From assembly GCA_028066595.1 (NCBI GenBank), contig JALCBJ010000074.1, forward strand, positions 1 through 32,963: a stretch of 32,963 nucleotides of DNA, read 5' to 3'. The DNA comes from Thermoanaerobaculia bacterium. GTDB taxonomy: Bacteria; Acidobacteriota; Thermoanaerobaculia; Multivoradales; J023. The notes beneath the pieces are model-generated. The model was given only the letters and a program-made list of their open reading frames with translations. It was not told the origin of the DNA and searched no databases. Shown here in pieces: positions 1 to 8,317 of the stretch; the stretch's first letter is position 1; each line of letters begins with the position of its first letter. Both the position numbers and the translations under genes were made by a program.

Positions 1-55
1 AGCAAGGCGAAGCGTCACCTGGCAAATGGCGGCGTTTCTGGATGCGATCGAACTA

Positions 56-94
56 ATGTCGTAATCTACATAGCTAAGCAGATAGCTACATAGC
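56..94. promoter_or_regulatory. Putative PadR operator upstream of padR
   Basis: ATGT at 56-59 and ACAT at 68-71 are separated by exactly 8 bases, matching the ATGT-N8-ACAT operator known for PadR-family repressors. A further copy of CTACATAGC (66-74) recurs at 86-94, and the palindrome TAGCTA occurs at 71-76 and 83-88. The TACATA hexamers could serve as -10 elements, so binding here would occlude the promoter of padR and the permease behind it. Autoregulation is an inference from position and motif. Confidence 0.5.
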
Positions 95-108
95 CCTCGA
101 GATCCATC

Positions 109-411
109 ATGAGCAGACTCAGCTACGCAGCCGCCGCCATTCTCCAGACCATCGCATCGGGTAGCCGCTACGGTTTCGACATCATGGCAGCCACCGGGCT
201 TCCCAGCGGTACCGTCTATCCCGCCCTGCGCCGCATGGAGAAATACGAGCAGATCCGAGGCCGATGGGAGAGCGAGGAGGAAGCGCGCCGGGCGGGTCGT
301 CCCAAGAGACGCTACTACGAGATCACCGCGTCGGGAATCGAAGCGCTGGAGTCGGCGCTGAACCGCTTCCATTCCCTCCGTTCACTCGATCTTCGCTCTT
401 CCGAGGCCTGA
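109..411 (+). CDS. PadR family transcriptional regulator
   Basis: A 100-residue winged-helix regulator of the short PadR type. The N-terminal helix-turn-helix contains the family signature SGTVYPALRRMEK (about residues 33-45), followed by the wing with GRPKRRYYEITASG (about 63-76). It lacks the long C-terminal coiled-coil of larger PadR proteins. The stop is 7 nt before the GTG start of the permease, so the two are almost certainly co-transcribed. PadR next to an ADOP-type permease is a recurrent pairing in Acidobacteriota. It probably represses this operon through the dyad at 56-71; the inducing ligand is unknown. Confidence 0.9.
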   Translation: MSRLSYAAAAILQTIASGSRYGFDIMAATGLPSGTVYPALRRMEKYEQIRGRWESEEEARRAGRPKRRYYEITASGIEALESALNRFHSLRSLDLRSSEA

Positions 412-418
412 AGCGCAG

Positions 419-3052
419 GTGATCGATTTCTGGCTGATCCTGTGTGGATGGTTCGTACCGTCGGAGCGGCGCCGCGAGTGGCGCGACGAATGGCGGGCCG
501 AGCTGGACTACGTGAGTCTCGAGGGCGCGGGCGGAATCCGGCGCCTACTCGCAGCACTCGGCGCGTTACCCGACGCCATCTGGCATTTTCTCGACGAATG
601 GAGCTTCGACACCATGTGGAACGACTTGACCCATGCTCTGCGCGCACTACGGCGCCGCGTCTCCACTACCTTCCTGGCCGTCCTCGTGCTCGGACTCGGA
701 CTCGGCGCCGCCGGTGTCGTGGTGTCGGTGGTCGACACCGTCTTGCTACGCCCTCTACCGTTCGAAGAGCCGGAGCGCCTCGTCGCAGTGTGGGAGCAGA
801 ATCCCGCCAAAGGATGGTACGAGAACGTGGTGGCGCCGGCCAACTTCTTTGACTGGCGCGAGCAAGCCACGACGTTCGAGGACATGGCCTTCTACGGCAG
901 CTGGATTTCCGATCTGATCTACGAGCCGGAAGATGCGCCACCTCGGCGAATCGCTGCGATCTCGATCGGCCCACGGTTCTTCCACCTTCTGGGAGTGCCG
1001 ATGGCCCTGGGACGGAGCTTCAACGATGACGAGACGTGGCAGCGCGCCGAGCCGTCCGTCATCCTGTCCCACCAGTTGTGGTCCCGAGAGTTTGCTGGGG
1101 ATCCCGACGTCCTGGAGCGGACGATCACCATCGAGGGGTATCCCCGACGCATCGTCGGTGTGGCACCGGCGTCCATGGGTCTGCACTACGAAGCAGACCT
1201 TTGGTTCCCGTTTCGTTGGAACGAGGGCGACCGCGAGCAAACCTGGTTCCGCCGCGCCCATTTCTTGCGCGCCGTCGGGCGCCTGGCGGACGGCGCTACG
1301 GTCGACGACGCTCGAGCCGAGCTGGCGACCATCGCAGAGCGCCTGGAGGAACAATATCCCGCGACCAACACCGACATGGGCACGGGTGTCACGCCGTTTC
1401 ACGAATGGGAGGTGGGCGATACCCGTCGGCCTCTGGCTCTGGTCGCGGCAGCCGTATCCCTCCTGTTGATGGTGGCCTGTGCCAACGTTGCCAGCCTGAT
1501 GCTGCTGCGAGCCGGCGCCAGAGCTCGAGAGATGGCGGTCCGATCCACCTTGGGTGCGGCCCGGCGTCGGCTGGTGCGGCTCGTGGCCATGGAAGGGCTG
1601 CTGCTGGCGACCGCTGCCTCGCTCTTCGGCTATCTCTTCGCCGGCACCTCACTCGGAGTGCTCCGACGGCTGTCTTCGGACGTGCCACGGCTGGATCAGG
1701 TGGCTCTCGATCCACGCACCCTGGTCGCGGGGCTTGCGATCACGCTGTTCGCCACCCTGACGTTCTCCGTCGTCCCTGCGCTCCTCGGAAGCCGGGTCGA
1801 CTTGCGAGCTTCGCTGCACCAAGGAGCCTCCCGACACACGGGCAGCCGGCAAACGGTGCGTGCTCGACGGATCTTGGTGGTCGCCGAGGTGGCGCTCGCG
1901 GTGTTGCTGGTCGTCGGTGCTGGCCTGTTCGTCCGCAGCTTGGCGGGTCTCTACCGCGTCGACCCCGGCTTCGATGCCGAGGGAGTCCTCGCCGTGCGGG
2001 TCAACGTTCCTGGCGCTCGCTATCAGGAAGAAGCGCAGGTGGAGGCACTCTACGACCAGATCGTGGAGGCGGCCAAGGCGATTCCCGGCGTCGGATCGGT
2101 CGGCCAAAGCCGGACCCTACCCCTGGGTGGCGGCACCTGGACGTCGGACTTCTCGCTCCTGGGCGACGACCGATTCAGCTACGAGACGCAGCATCTGGAG
2201 ATCGACGAAGGATACGCCGATGCGATCGGACTCCGTCTGTTGGCGGGCCGACACCTCCAGTCCGCAGACGGCCCGGGAAGCCAGCGGGTAGCCCTGGTGA
2301 GTCGCGAGCTGGTCCGCCAGATCCTCCCCGAGGCCGATAGCCCATCGGAAATCCTGGGACGGCAACTATGTAGCGCAAGGACGTGCACCGAGGACGAGAA
2401 TCCGCAGACCATCGTCGGCGTCGTGGAGGACACACGCTTCGACGGCCTCGCCCACGGACCCCGACCCATGATCTACCATTCGATCCGCCAGCGTACCCAG
2501 TGGGATCGGGACATCTTCTTGCGCGCAGCGTCTGCCGAGCCGCGAGATCTCCTGGCGTTGGCAGACCCCATGCGCCGGGCCGTGGCCGGCGCCGACCCTG
2601 GCTTGCCACTGATGCAGGTGCGGTCCCTCGAGGAGGTGATCGACGAGTCCCTGGCGCGGGAGCGATTTCTGACCGCACTCCTCACCGGCTTCGGAGCCCT
2701 CGCTTTGGTTCTGGCATTGGTCGGCACCTACGGCGTACTCGCTACCACGGTCCAGATGCGACGCCGGGAGCTGGGTATCCGAGCTGCACTCGGTGCCGGA
2801 CGCGGCCAGCTGGAGACCTGGGTCGTCCGGCAGGGACTCGCACTGCTCGCTCTGGGCGCAGCGGTCGGACTCGGGCTCGCCTTCTTCGCTGGCCGCTTCG
2901 TGGAGAGTCAGCTCTTCGCCATTCACGGACGCGATCCACTGACCTATCTGGCCGCCGTCGCGGTCTTGGTGGTCACGGGCCTCGTCGCGGCCTGGGTGCC
3001 AGCGCGTGCTGCGTCGCGCGTCGATCCGGTCACCGTGTTGCGGGCCGACTGA
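419..3052 (+). CDS. ADOP family ABC transporter permease (duplicated MacB/FtsX)
   Basis: An 877-residue inner-membrane protein. The first ~65 residues (WRDEWRAELDY, Trp-rich) form the cytoplasmic N-terminal domain typical of acidobacterial duplicated orphan permeases. Two repeats follow, each a MacB-type periplasmic core plus an FtsX permease domain: a membrane segment near residue 80, a periplasmic region ~105-330, helices from ~335, then a second copy from ~485 ending with four C-terminal helices. Conserved FtsX stretches such as REMAVRSTLGAARRRLVR and RRELGIRAALGAGRGQL are visible in the two halves. No ATPase gene is adjacent, as usual for these orphan permeases, so the energy source and substrate are unknown. 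The GTG start is chosen because it sits 7 nt behind padR and retains the complete N-terminal domain. Confidence 0.9.
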   Translation: MIDFWLILCGWFVPSERRREWRDEWRAELDYVSLEGAGGIRRLLAALGALPDAIWHFLDEWSFDTMWNDLTHALRALRRRVSTTFLAVLVLGLGLGAAGVVVSVVDTVLLRPLPFEEPERLVAVWEQNPAKGWYENVVAPANFFDWREQATTFEDMAFYGSWISDLIYEPEDAPPRRIAAISIGPRFFHLLGVPMALGRSFNDDETWQRAEPSVILSHQLWSREFAGDPDVLERTITIEGYPRRIVGVAPASMGLHYEADLWFPFRWNEGDREQTWFRRAHFLRAVGRLADGATVDDARAELATIAERLEEQYPATNTDMGTGVTPFHEWEVGDTRRPLALVAAAVSLLLMVACANVASLMLLRAGARAREMAVRSTLGAARRRLVRLVAMEGLLLATAASLFGYLFAGTSLGVLRRLSSDVPRLDQVALDPRTLVAGLAITLFATLTFSVVPALLGSRVDLRASLHQGASRHTGSRQTVRARRILVVAEVALAVLLVVGAGLFVRSLAGLYRVDPGFDAEGVLAVRVNVPGARYQEEAQVEALYDQIVEAAKAIPGVGSVGQSRTLPLGGGTWTSDFSLLGDDRFSYETQHLEIDEGYADAIGLRLLAGRHLQSADGPGSQRVALVSRELVRQILPEADSPSEILGRQLCSARTCTEDENPQTIVGVVEDTRFDGLAHGPRPMIYHSIRQRTQWDRDIFLRAASAEPRDLLALADPMRRAVAGADPGLPLMQVRSLEEVIDESLARERFLTALLTGFGALALVLALVGTYGVLATTVQMRRRELGIRAALGAGRGQLETWVVRQGLALLALGAAVGLGLAFFAGRFVESQLFAIHGRDPLTYLAAVAVLVVTGLVAAWVPARAASRVDPVTVLRAD

Positions 3053-3117
3053 ATCGGACTGCCAGCTCGACATCGCTACCGGCCGAGGCGCCGGTCTGCC
3101 GCTGATAACGTCTCTCG

Positions 3118-4137
3118 GTGTCGTCCGAAGCCACCCCAGCGAAGGCACCCCGAGGACGTTGGGCACCCACACCATCGGGCCTGATCCACGTCGGCAATGC
3201 GCGGACGGCCTTGGTGGCCTGGCTGTCGGCGCGTTCACAAGGCGGCAGTTTCATCTGGCGGCTGGAGGACCTCGATCCGCCCAGGGTCGTCCCTGGTGTC
3301 GCCGACGCCGCGCTCGACGACCTGCGCTGGCTGGGTCTGGACTGGGACGAAGGGCCCGACGTGGGCGGGCCCCACGCGCCCTACGCACAGTCGGAACGAT
3401 CGCAGTACTACGAAGACGCCCTGAAGCGTCTCTACGAGAGAGAGCTACTCTTCCCCTGCAAGCTGTCGCGCAAGGATCTGCGGCAGCTCGCGACCGCACC
3501 TCACTCCGACCGAGGCTCGGCGCCTTATCCAAAGGAGCTTCGGCCCGACGACCTGCCGGACGGCTGGTTCGAACATTTCGCCGACCCGGCCGCGAAGAAT
3601 CCCGATGCCGCGATCCGGTTCCGAGTCCATGACGAGCCGATGCGCTTTCACGATCTGATGATCGGAGATCAGGTGCAACAGGTCGGTAGAGACGTCGGCG
3701 ATTTCGTTCTCAAACGTCGCGACGGCCTCTTCGCCTACCAGCTCGCGGTCGTCGTCGACGATCTCATGATGGGCATCGACGAGGTAGTCCGGGGCGTCGA
3801 GCTGCTCGGCTCCACCGGCCGGCAGATGCAGCTCATCGCTGCGCTGTCACCCGTGCTGGGCGGTGAGCTACCCACCTACGGCCATCTTTCGCTGGTCCTC
3901 AACTCCGCCGGCGACAAGATTTCGAAGCGAGATGCGGGGCTGACTCTCCGTAGCTTGCGCAAGGACGGCATCGATCCTCAGTCCTTGGTGGGCTATCTGG
4001 CTCGTTCCATCGGGTTGCTGGAGCACGTCGAACCTTGTCGTCCGGAGGATCTGCTGGGCGGCTTCGCTTGGGATCGATTGAGTCGGAAAGATTGGGTGCT
4101 ACCGCCGGAGCTGGGGTCGGTGTTACGCGGAATCTAA
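3118..4137 (+). CDS. gluQ: Glutamyl-Q tRNA(Asp) synthetase (GluQRS)
   Basis: A 339-residue class I aminoacyl-tRNA synthetase paralogue made only of a GluRS-like catalytic domain, without the anticodon-binding half. It has the HIGH-type motif HVGN (residues 24-27) in APTPSGLIHVGN, the KMSKS-type motif KISKR (267-271), and RGVELLGSTGRQ between them. GluQRS attaches glutamate to the queuosine base at position 34 of tRNA-Asp. The zinc site of the E. coli enzyme (CxC plus YxxxC) is not intact: only C114 remains, and L116 and L141 occupy the other cysteine positions. The start is a GTG 65 nt after the permease. No other queuosine genes are in the window. Confidence 0.88.
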   Translation: MSSEATPAKAPRGRWAPTPSGLIHVGNARTALVAWLSARSQGGSFIWRLEDLDPPRVVPGVADAALDDLRWLGLDWDEGPDVGGPHAPYAQSERSQYYEDALKRLYERELLFPCKLSRKDLRQLATAPHSDRGSAPYPKELRPDDLPDGWFEHFADPAAKNPDAAIRFRVHDEPMRFHDLMIGDQVQQVGRDVGDFVLKRRDGLFAYQLAVVVDDLMMGIDEVVRGVELLGSTGRQMQLIAALSPVLGGELPTYGHLSLVLNSAGDKISKRDAGLTLRSLRKDGIDPQSLVGYLARSIGLLEHVEPCRPEDLLGGFAWDRLSRKDWVLPPELGSVLRGI

Positions 4138-4243
4138 TCGTCCTCCCGCCACAACCGCTCGCCCACACATCGCGGTATCCTCCCCCGGGCCGCCGGCAGC
4201 CCCACGAATCACCCTCTCCACCTACCTCCTCCGAGGTCACACC

Positions 4244-7200
4244 ATGCCCAAGCGCACAGACATAGAGTCCATCCTCGTCTTCGGCTCAGGACCCATCGTC
4301 ATCGGCCAGGCCTGTGAATTCGACTATTCCGGCACCCAGGCGTGCCGTGTACTGCGTCGAGAGGGCTACCGCGTGATCCTGGTGAACTCGAATCCGGCGA
4401 CCATCATGACCGACCCAGAGTTCTCGGACGCCACCTACGTAGAACCGCTGATGCCGGAGTTGGTGGAGAAAGTGATCGCCAAGGAACGTCCCGATGCGGT
4501 CCTACCCACGGTGGGTGGCCAGACCGGTCTGAACTTGGCGCTGGCGCTGGCCGAACGCGACGTGTTCGAGAAGTACGGCAAGGACGGTACGCCCATAGAG
4601 ATCCTGGGAGCAGGCCTCGAGGCACTAGAGCTGGGCGAGAGCCGTCAGAGCTTCAAGAACGCTATGGAGGAGATCGGCTTGGCTGTACCCAGGTCGGGCT
4701 TCGCTCACGGACTCCAGGAGGCACGCGACATCGCCGAGGTGTTGGGGTTCCCCCTCATCATCCGGCCTAGCTTCACCCTTGGTGGCGAAGGCGGCGGCGT
4801 GGCCTACAACAAGGAACAGCTGGAAGCGATCGTGATGTCGGCGTTGCAGGCCAGCCCTACCCGTGAAGCGCTGCTCGAGCAGTCGGTGCTGGGTTGGAAA
4901 GAGTACGAACTCGAAGTGATCCGCGACCAGGCCGACAATGCCATCGTGGTCTGCTCGGTGGAGAACATCGATGCCATGGGCGTCCATACCGGGGATTCGA
5001 TCACCGTGGCTCCGCAGCAGACGTTGTCGGATCGCGAGTACCAGGAGATGCGAGATGAGGCGTTTCGGGTGATCCGCCGCGTCGGCGTCGCCACCGGCGG
5101 CTCGAACATCCAATTCGCGGTCAACCCCGAGACCGGCGAACGAGTGGTGATCGAGATGAACCCTCGCGTCTCGCGCAGCTCGGCGCTGGCCTCGAAGGCC
5201 ACAGGTTTCCCGATCGCCAAGATCGCGGCTCTGCTGGCCGTCGGTTACACGCTCGACGAGCTGCCCAACGACATCACCGGCGGTCAGACGATGGCCGCCT
5301 TCGAGCCGAGCCTCGACTACACCGTGGTGAAGATTCCACGCTGGGCGTTCGAGAAGTTCCCGGACACAGCGCCCACCTTGGGCACGTCGATGAAATCCGT
5401 AGGCGAGGTCATGGCCATCGGCGGCACCTTTCGCGAGGCGCTGATGAAGGGTCTGGCAGCCCTCGAGCTCGATGGTTCCGAAGCCAAGCGGCGGGCACGT
5501 CTGGCCGACCCTGTACGCCTCCGCCGACGCCTCTCTGAACCCAACTGGGAGCGACTCTTCGCCGTCCTCGAGGCCTTGCGACAGGGCTGGACCGTCGAAG
5601 AGATCCGAGGCATCTCCCATCTCGATCCGTGGTTCCTGAACGAGCTGAAATCGCTGGTGGCGCTGGAGCAGGAGCTCGCCTGCTGGGATCTGGCCTCGGT
5701 GCCGACGGCGCTGCTGCGAGAGGCGCGGGACGCTGGATTCTCCGAAGCCCAGGTGGCTCGCTTCTTGGCGGCAGACATCGACGAGCTGCGAGCCCGGCTG
5801 GACGCCGAGAGAATCCGTCGCGTCTACAAGCGCGTCGATACCTGTGCCGCCGAGTTTCCGGCGACCACACCGTACCTCTATTCGACCTACGGCGAAGAGG
5901 ACGAGGCGACGCCCACCGAGCACAAGAAAGTGGTGATCCTCGGCTCCGGACCGAACCGCATCGGTCAGGGTATCGAGTTCGACTACTGCTGCGTCCACGC
6001 GGCCTTCGAGCTGCGGCAACGCGGCTACGAGACCGTCATGGTCAACTGCAACCCGGAGACGGTGTCGACCGACTACGACACCTCGGACCGACTTTATTTC
6101 GAGCCGTTGACCCTGGAGCACGTGCTCTCGATTCTCGAACGCGAGAAGCCCGATGGCGTCATCCTGCAGCTCGGGGGCCAGACACCCTTGAAACTAGCGC
6201 GAGGCCTCGAAGCTGCCGGCATCCCGATCTGGGGTACCTCGCCCGACACCATCGACCTTGCCGAGGACCGCGAGCGATTCGGAGCGCTGTTGGCGGAAGA
6301 GGACATCCTCCAGCCTCTCAACGGCACCGCCACATCAGCTGAGGAAGCGCTCGACGTGGCCAGGCGAATCGGCTTCCCGGTCGTAGTGCGTCCCAGCTAC
6401 GTGCTCGGCGGCCGCGCCATGGCGGTGGTTTACGACGAGCCGACTCTGGCACGCTACATGGACGAGGCCGCCGACGTCTCGGTGGGTCGCCCGGTGCTCA
6501 TAGATCAGTTCCTGGAGGACGCCTTCGAGATCGACCTGGATCTCCTCTGCGACGGAGAGCAAGCGGTGGTCTGCGGCATCATGCAGCACATCGAAGAAGC
6601 CGGCATCCACTCCGGTGACTCGATGGCGGTGTTGCCGCCCTATCGTGTCGGTCCTTACGACGTCGATCAGATGCGAGACATCGCTTCGCGCCTGGCTTTG
6701 CGCCTCGGTGTCGTGGGCCTCATGAACGTGCAGTTCGCCATCTACGAAGGCGGTATCTACGTCATCGAGGTGAATCCGCGCGCGTCGAGGACGGTGCCGT
6801 TCATCGCCAAAGCGGTCGGTGTGCCGTTGGTGCGGATCGCCTCGCGGGTCCTGGCCGGTGAGAAGCTGGCGGAGATCGGCTTCACCGAGGAACCGACGGT
6901 GCCCGGCATTTTCGTCAAGATGCCCGTCTTCCCGTTTCGCCGCTTCCCGGGGGTCGACCCGGTGTTGGGGCCGGAGATGAAATCTACCGGTGAAGTCATG
7001 GGAGGCGCAAAGCGCTACGGCGCAGCGTTCGCCAAGGCGTGGCTCGGAGCGAACCAGCGCCTACCCACGGAGGGCCGAGCTTTTCTATCGGTCAACGATC
7101 GCGACAAGAAAGCCCTCGTCCCGGTCGCACGCAAGCTGACGAGGGAAGGTTTCACGCTCTGCGCTACCCAGGGAACTGCCGATCACCTACGGGCCCACGG

Positions 7201-7468
7201 GTTGGAGGTGGGGGAAGTTCTCAAGGTCCACGAAGGACACCCTCACGTGGTGGACGTCTTGATCAACGAAGGCATCGACCTGGTTATCAACACTCCCCTG
7301 GGCCGCGATTCACACCTCGACGACGCCGAGATCCGCAAGACCGCCCTCAAATACGGCATCCCCTGCGTCACCACACTGTCCGGAGCCATGGCAGCGGTGG
7401 AAGGAATCACGTCCTTGCGCCGAGCCGACCTCGGAGTGCGGTCGCTGCAGGAGTATGCGGACTGCTAG
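4244..7468 (+). CDS. carB: Carbamoyl-phosphate synthase large subunit
   Basis: 1074 residues, the normal CarB length. It makes carbamoyl phosphate from bicarbonate, ammonia and two ATP for pyrimidine and arginine synthesis, normally with the glutaminase subunit CarA. Two homologous ATP-grasp halves are clear: the first begins ILVFGSGPIVIGQACEFDYSG near residue 11 and the second VVILGSGPNRIGQGIEFDYCC near 563. An oligomerisation region lies between about 400 and 555, and a C-terminal MGS-like allosteric domain between about 935 and 1074. A GAGG Shine-Dalgarno lies 8 nt before the ATG. carA is not adjacent. The TAG stop overlaps the stop of the convergent nucleotidyltransferase gene in the tetranucleotide CTAG. 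Confidence 0.98.
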   Translation: MPKRTDIESILVFGSGPIVIGQACEFDYSGTQACRVLRREGYRVILVNSNPATIMTDPEFSDATYVEPLMPELVEKVIAKERPDAVLPTVGGQTGLNLALALAERDVFEKYGKDGTPIEILGAGLEALELGESRQSFKNAMEEIGLAVPRSGFAHGLQEARDIAEVLGFPLIIRPSFTLGGEGGGVAYNKEQLEAIVMSALQASPTREALLEQSVLGWKEYELEVIRDQADNAIVVCSVENIDAMGVHTGDSITVAPQQTLSDREYQEMRDEAFRVIRRVGVATGGSNIQFAVNPETGERVVIEMNPRVSRSSALASKATGFPIAKIAALLAVGYTLDELPNDITGGQTMAAFEPSLDYTVVKIPRWAFEKFPDTAPTLGTSMKSVGEVMAIGGTFREALMKGLAALELDGSEAKRRARLADPVRLRRRLSEPNWERLFAVLEALRQGWTVEEIRGISHLDPWFLNELKSLVALEQELACWDLASVPTALLREARDAGFSEAQVARFLAADIDELRARLDAERIRRVYKRVDTCAAEFPATTPYLYSTYGEEDEATPTEHKKVVILGSGPNRIGQGIEFDYCCVHAAFELRQRGYETVMVNCNPETVSTDYDTSDRLYFEPLTLEHVLSILEREKPDGVILQLGGQTPLKLARGLEAAGIPIWGTSPDTIDLAEDRERFGALLAEEDILQPLNGTATSAEEALDVARRIGFPVVVRPSYVLGGRAMAVVYDEPTLARYMDEAADVSVGRPVLIDQFLEDAFEIDLDLLCDGEQAVVCGIMQHIEEAGIHSGDSMAVLPPYRVGPYDVDQMRDIASRLALRLGVVGLMNVQFAIYEGGIYVIEVNPRASRTVPFIAKAVGVPLVRIASRVLAGEKLAEIGFTEEPTVPGIFVKMPVFPFRRFPGVDPVLGPEMKSTGEVMGGAKRYGAAFAKAWLGANQRLPTEGRAFLSVNDRDKKALVPVARKLTREGFTLCATQGTADHLRAHGLEVGEVLKVHEGHPHVVDVLINEGIDLVINTPLGRDSHLDDAEIRKTALKYGIPCVTTLSGAMAAVEGITSLRRADLGVRSLQEYADC

Positions 7469-7935
7469 GTCCCCAACCCCGCTCTCGCCCGCTCCAGCTC
7501 CTCGACATCCGCTTGGTCCTTCGCCCGACTCGAACGTCGCTTGGCCTCGAGAAGGACCTCGAGCGACACCATCCGGACCCGACAGCCATCCAGGTCCACC
7601 TGTCTGACGCCGTGACGAATCTGCTCGGTATCGACCCCTTCGAGCTTCGTGAGTAGGTCGATTCGATTCGGCTCGACGCCAAGATGGATCGCGGATCCAC
7701 GCCGTTCGAACAACTCCTGCGGTATCCCCGCATCTCCAAATCCGAACTCTTCCAGTGCTTGCATCACGCGCCCGGCATTCTTAACTGAGGGGAAGACGAG
7801 AACGTCAAGGTCCTGAGTGTTGCGGACGTAGCCGTAGAAGTTGACCGCGAACCCTCCGACGACCACGTACTCAACTTTGCGACTCTTGAAAATCTCCAGC
7901 AAGTCCCTCATGTCCGAGGTCAGGGAGAGGGCCAT
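7465..7935 (-). CDS. Nucleotidyltransferase-fold protein (AbiEii/DUF6036-like), putative toxin of a two-gene module
   Basis: A 156-residue minimal nucleotidyltransferase. GG at residues 27-28 and the DLD pair (D42, D44) in VGGFAVNFYG...RNTQDLDVLV match the hG[GS]...Dh[DE] active site, with D93 in RIDLLT as likely third carboxylate. The C-terminal KRRSSRAKDQADVEELE resembles the K-x-R-x-KD-x-x-D-x-x-x-L tail of this family. Relatives include AbiEii/MenT-type toxins but also uncharacterised proteins, so toxicity is not shown. The ATG abuts the stop of the upstream small gene with no gap, indicating translational coupling. The 3' end overlaps carB by 4 nt. Confidence 0.75.
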   Translation of the reverse strand: MALSLTSDMRDLLEIFKSRKVEYVVVGGFAVNFYGYVRNTQDLDVLVFPSVKNAGRVMQALEEFGFGDAGIPQELFERRGSAIHLGVEPNRIDLLTKLEGVDTEQIRHGVRQVDLDGCRVRMVSLEVLLEAKRRSSRAKDQADVEELERARAGLGT

Positions 7936-8124
7936 CTACCAATCCACCCACTCCCACGTCACCACCTTGGCGATGGGTTTCTCAGTCCAGTCCTTGCCCC
8001 ATTGACGTTCTTGCAGGACGGCAAATTGCTGCATCCGCTCCTTTGGCGTCATCCGCGCCCGACGTCGGTACTCGGCCTCGTTCTCTTCCTCGAACGAGTG
8101 GTAGATCCTGACTCGTTTTTCCAA
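7936..8124 (-). CDS. Small conserved-type protein paired with the nucleotidyltransferase
   Basis: A 62-residue basic/acidic, Trp-ending protein starting MEKRVRIYHSFEEENEAEYRRRARMTPKERMQQF (cited here only to show the family pattern). I prefer the TTG at 8124-8122 because AGGAG (8135-8131) lies 6 nt upstream, and because relatives commonly begin M-E-K-x-V-R-I with this spacing. The frame stays open upstream to a GTG at 8202-8200, which would add 26 residues with no good ribosome-binding site. It lies directly before, and is probably coupled to, the nucleotidyltransferase, in the position an antitoxin would take. No DNA-binding motif is obvious. Function unknown; the antitoxin role is an inference from gene order. 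Confidence 0.65.
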   Translation of the reverse strand: MEKRVRIYHSFEEENEAEYRRRARMTPKERMQQFAVLQERQWGKDWTEKPIAKVVTWEWVDW

Positions 8125-8317
8125 GACTGTCTCCTGTGCGGCCCCCCTCAAGTTTACTCCGATGTCCTCGACTGTGGCGCGTTCGAAGGCTTCTGAACGC
8201 ACTTTCCCGAGTCCCGGAATCTGCGATACGCCGTTACCTAGAAAGCTATGGAGATCAACAAGACAGTTGACAGCGACCGCCCGACTCGAATCACGATCGC
8301 GTTGAGGGATATCCTCC

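Noticed and set aside
66..94. CRISPR-like repeat
   Set aside because: Only two 9-bp copies 20 bp apart; better explained as operator half-sites.
4625..6121. A 498-codon open frame antisense to carB
   Set aside because: It mirrors the codon structure of a highly conserved gene in GC-rich DNA and shows no recognisable domain. Other long antisense frames at 1036-2340, 2366-3238, 14640-15608, 15997-16812 and 26353-27288 are rejected for the same reason.
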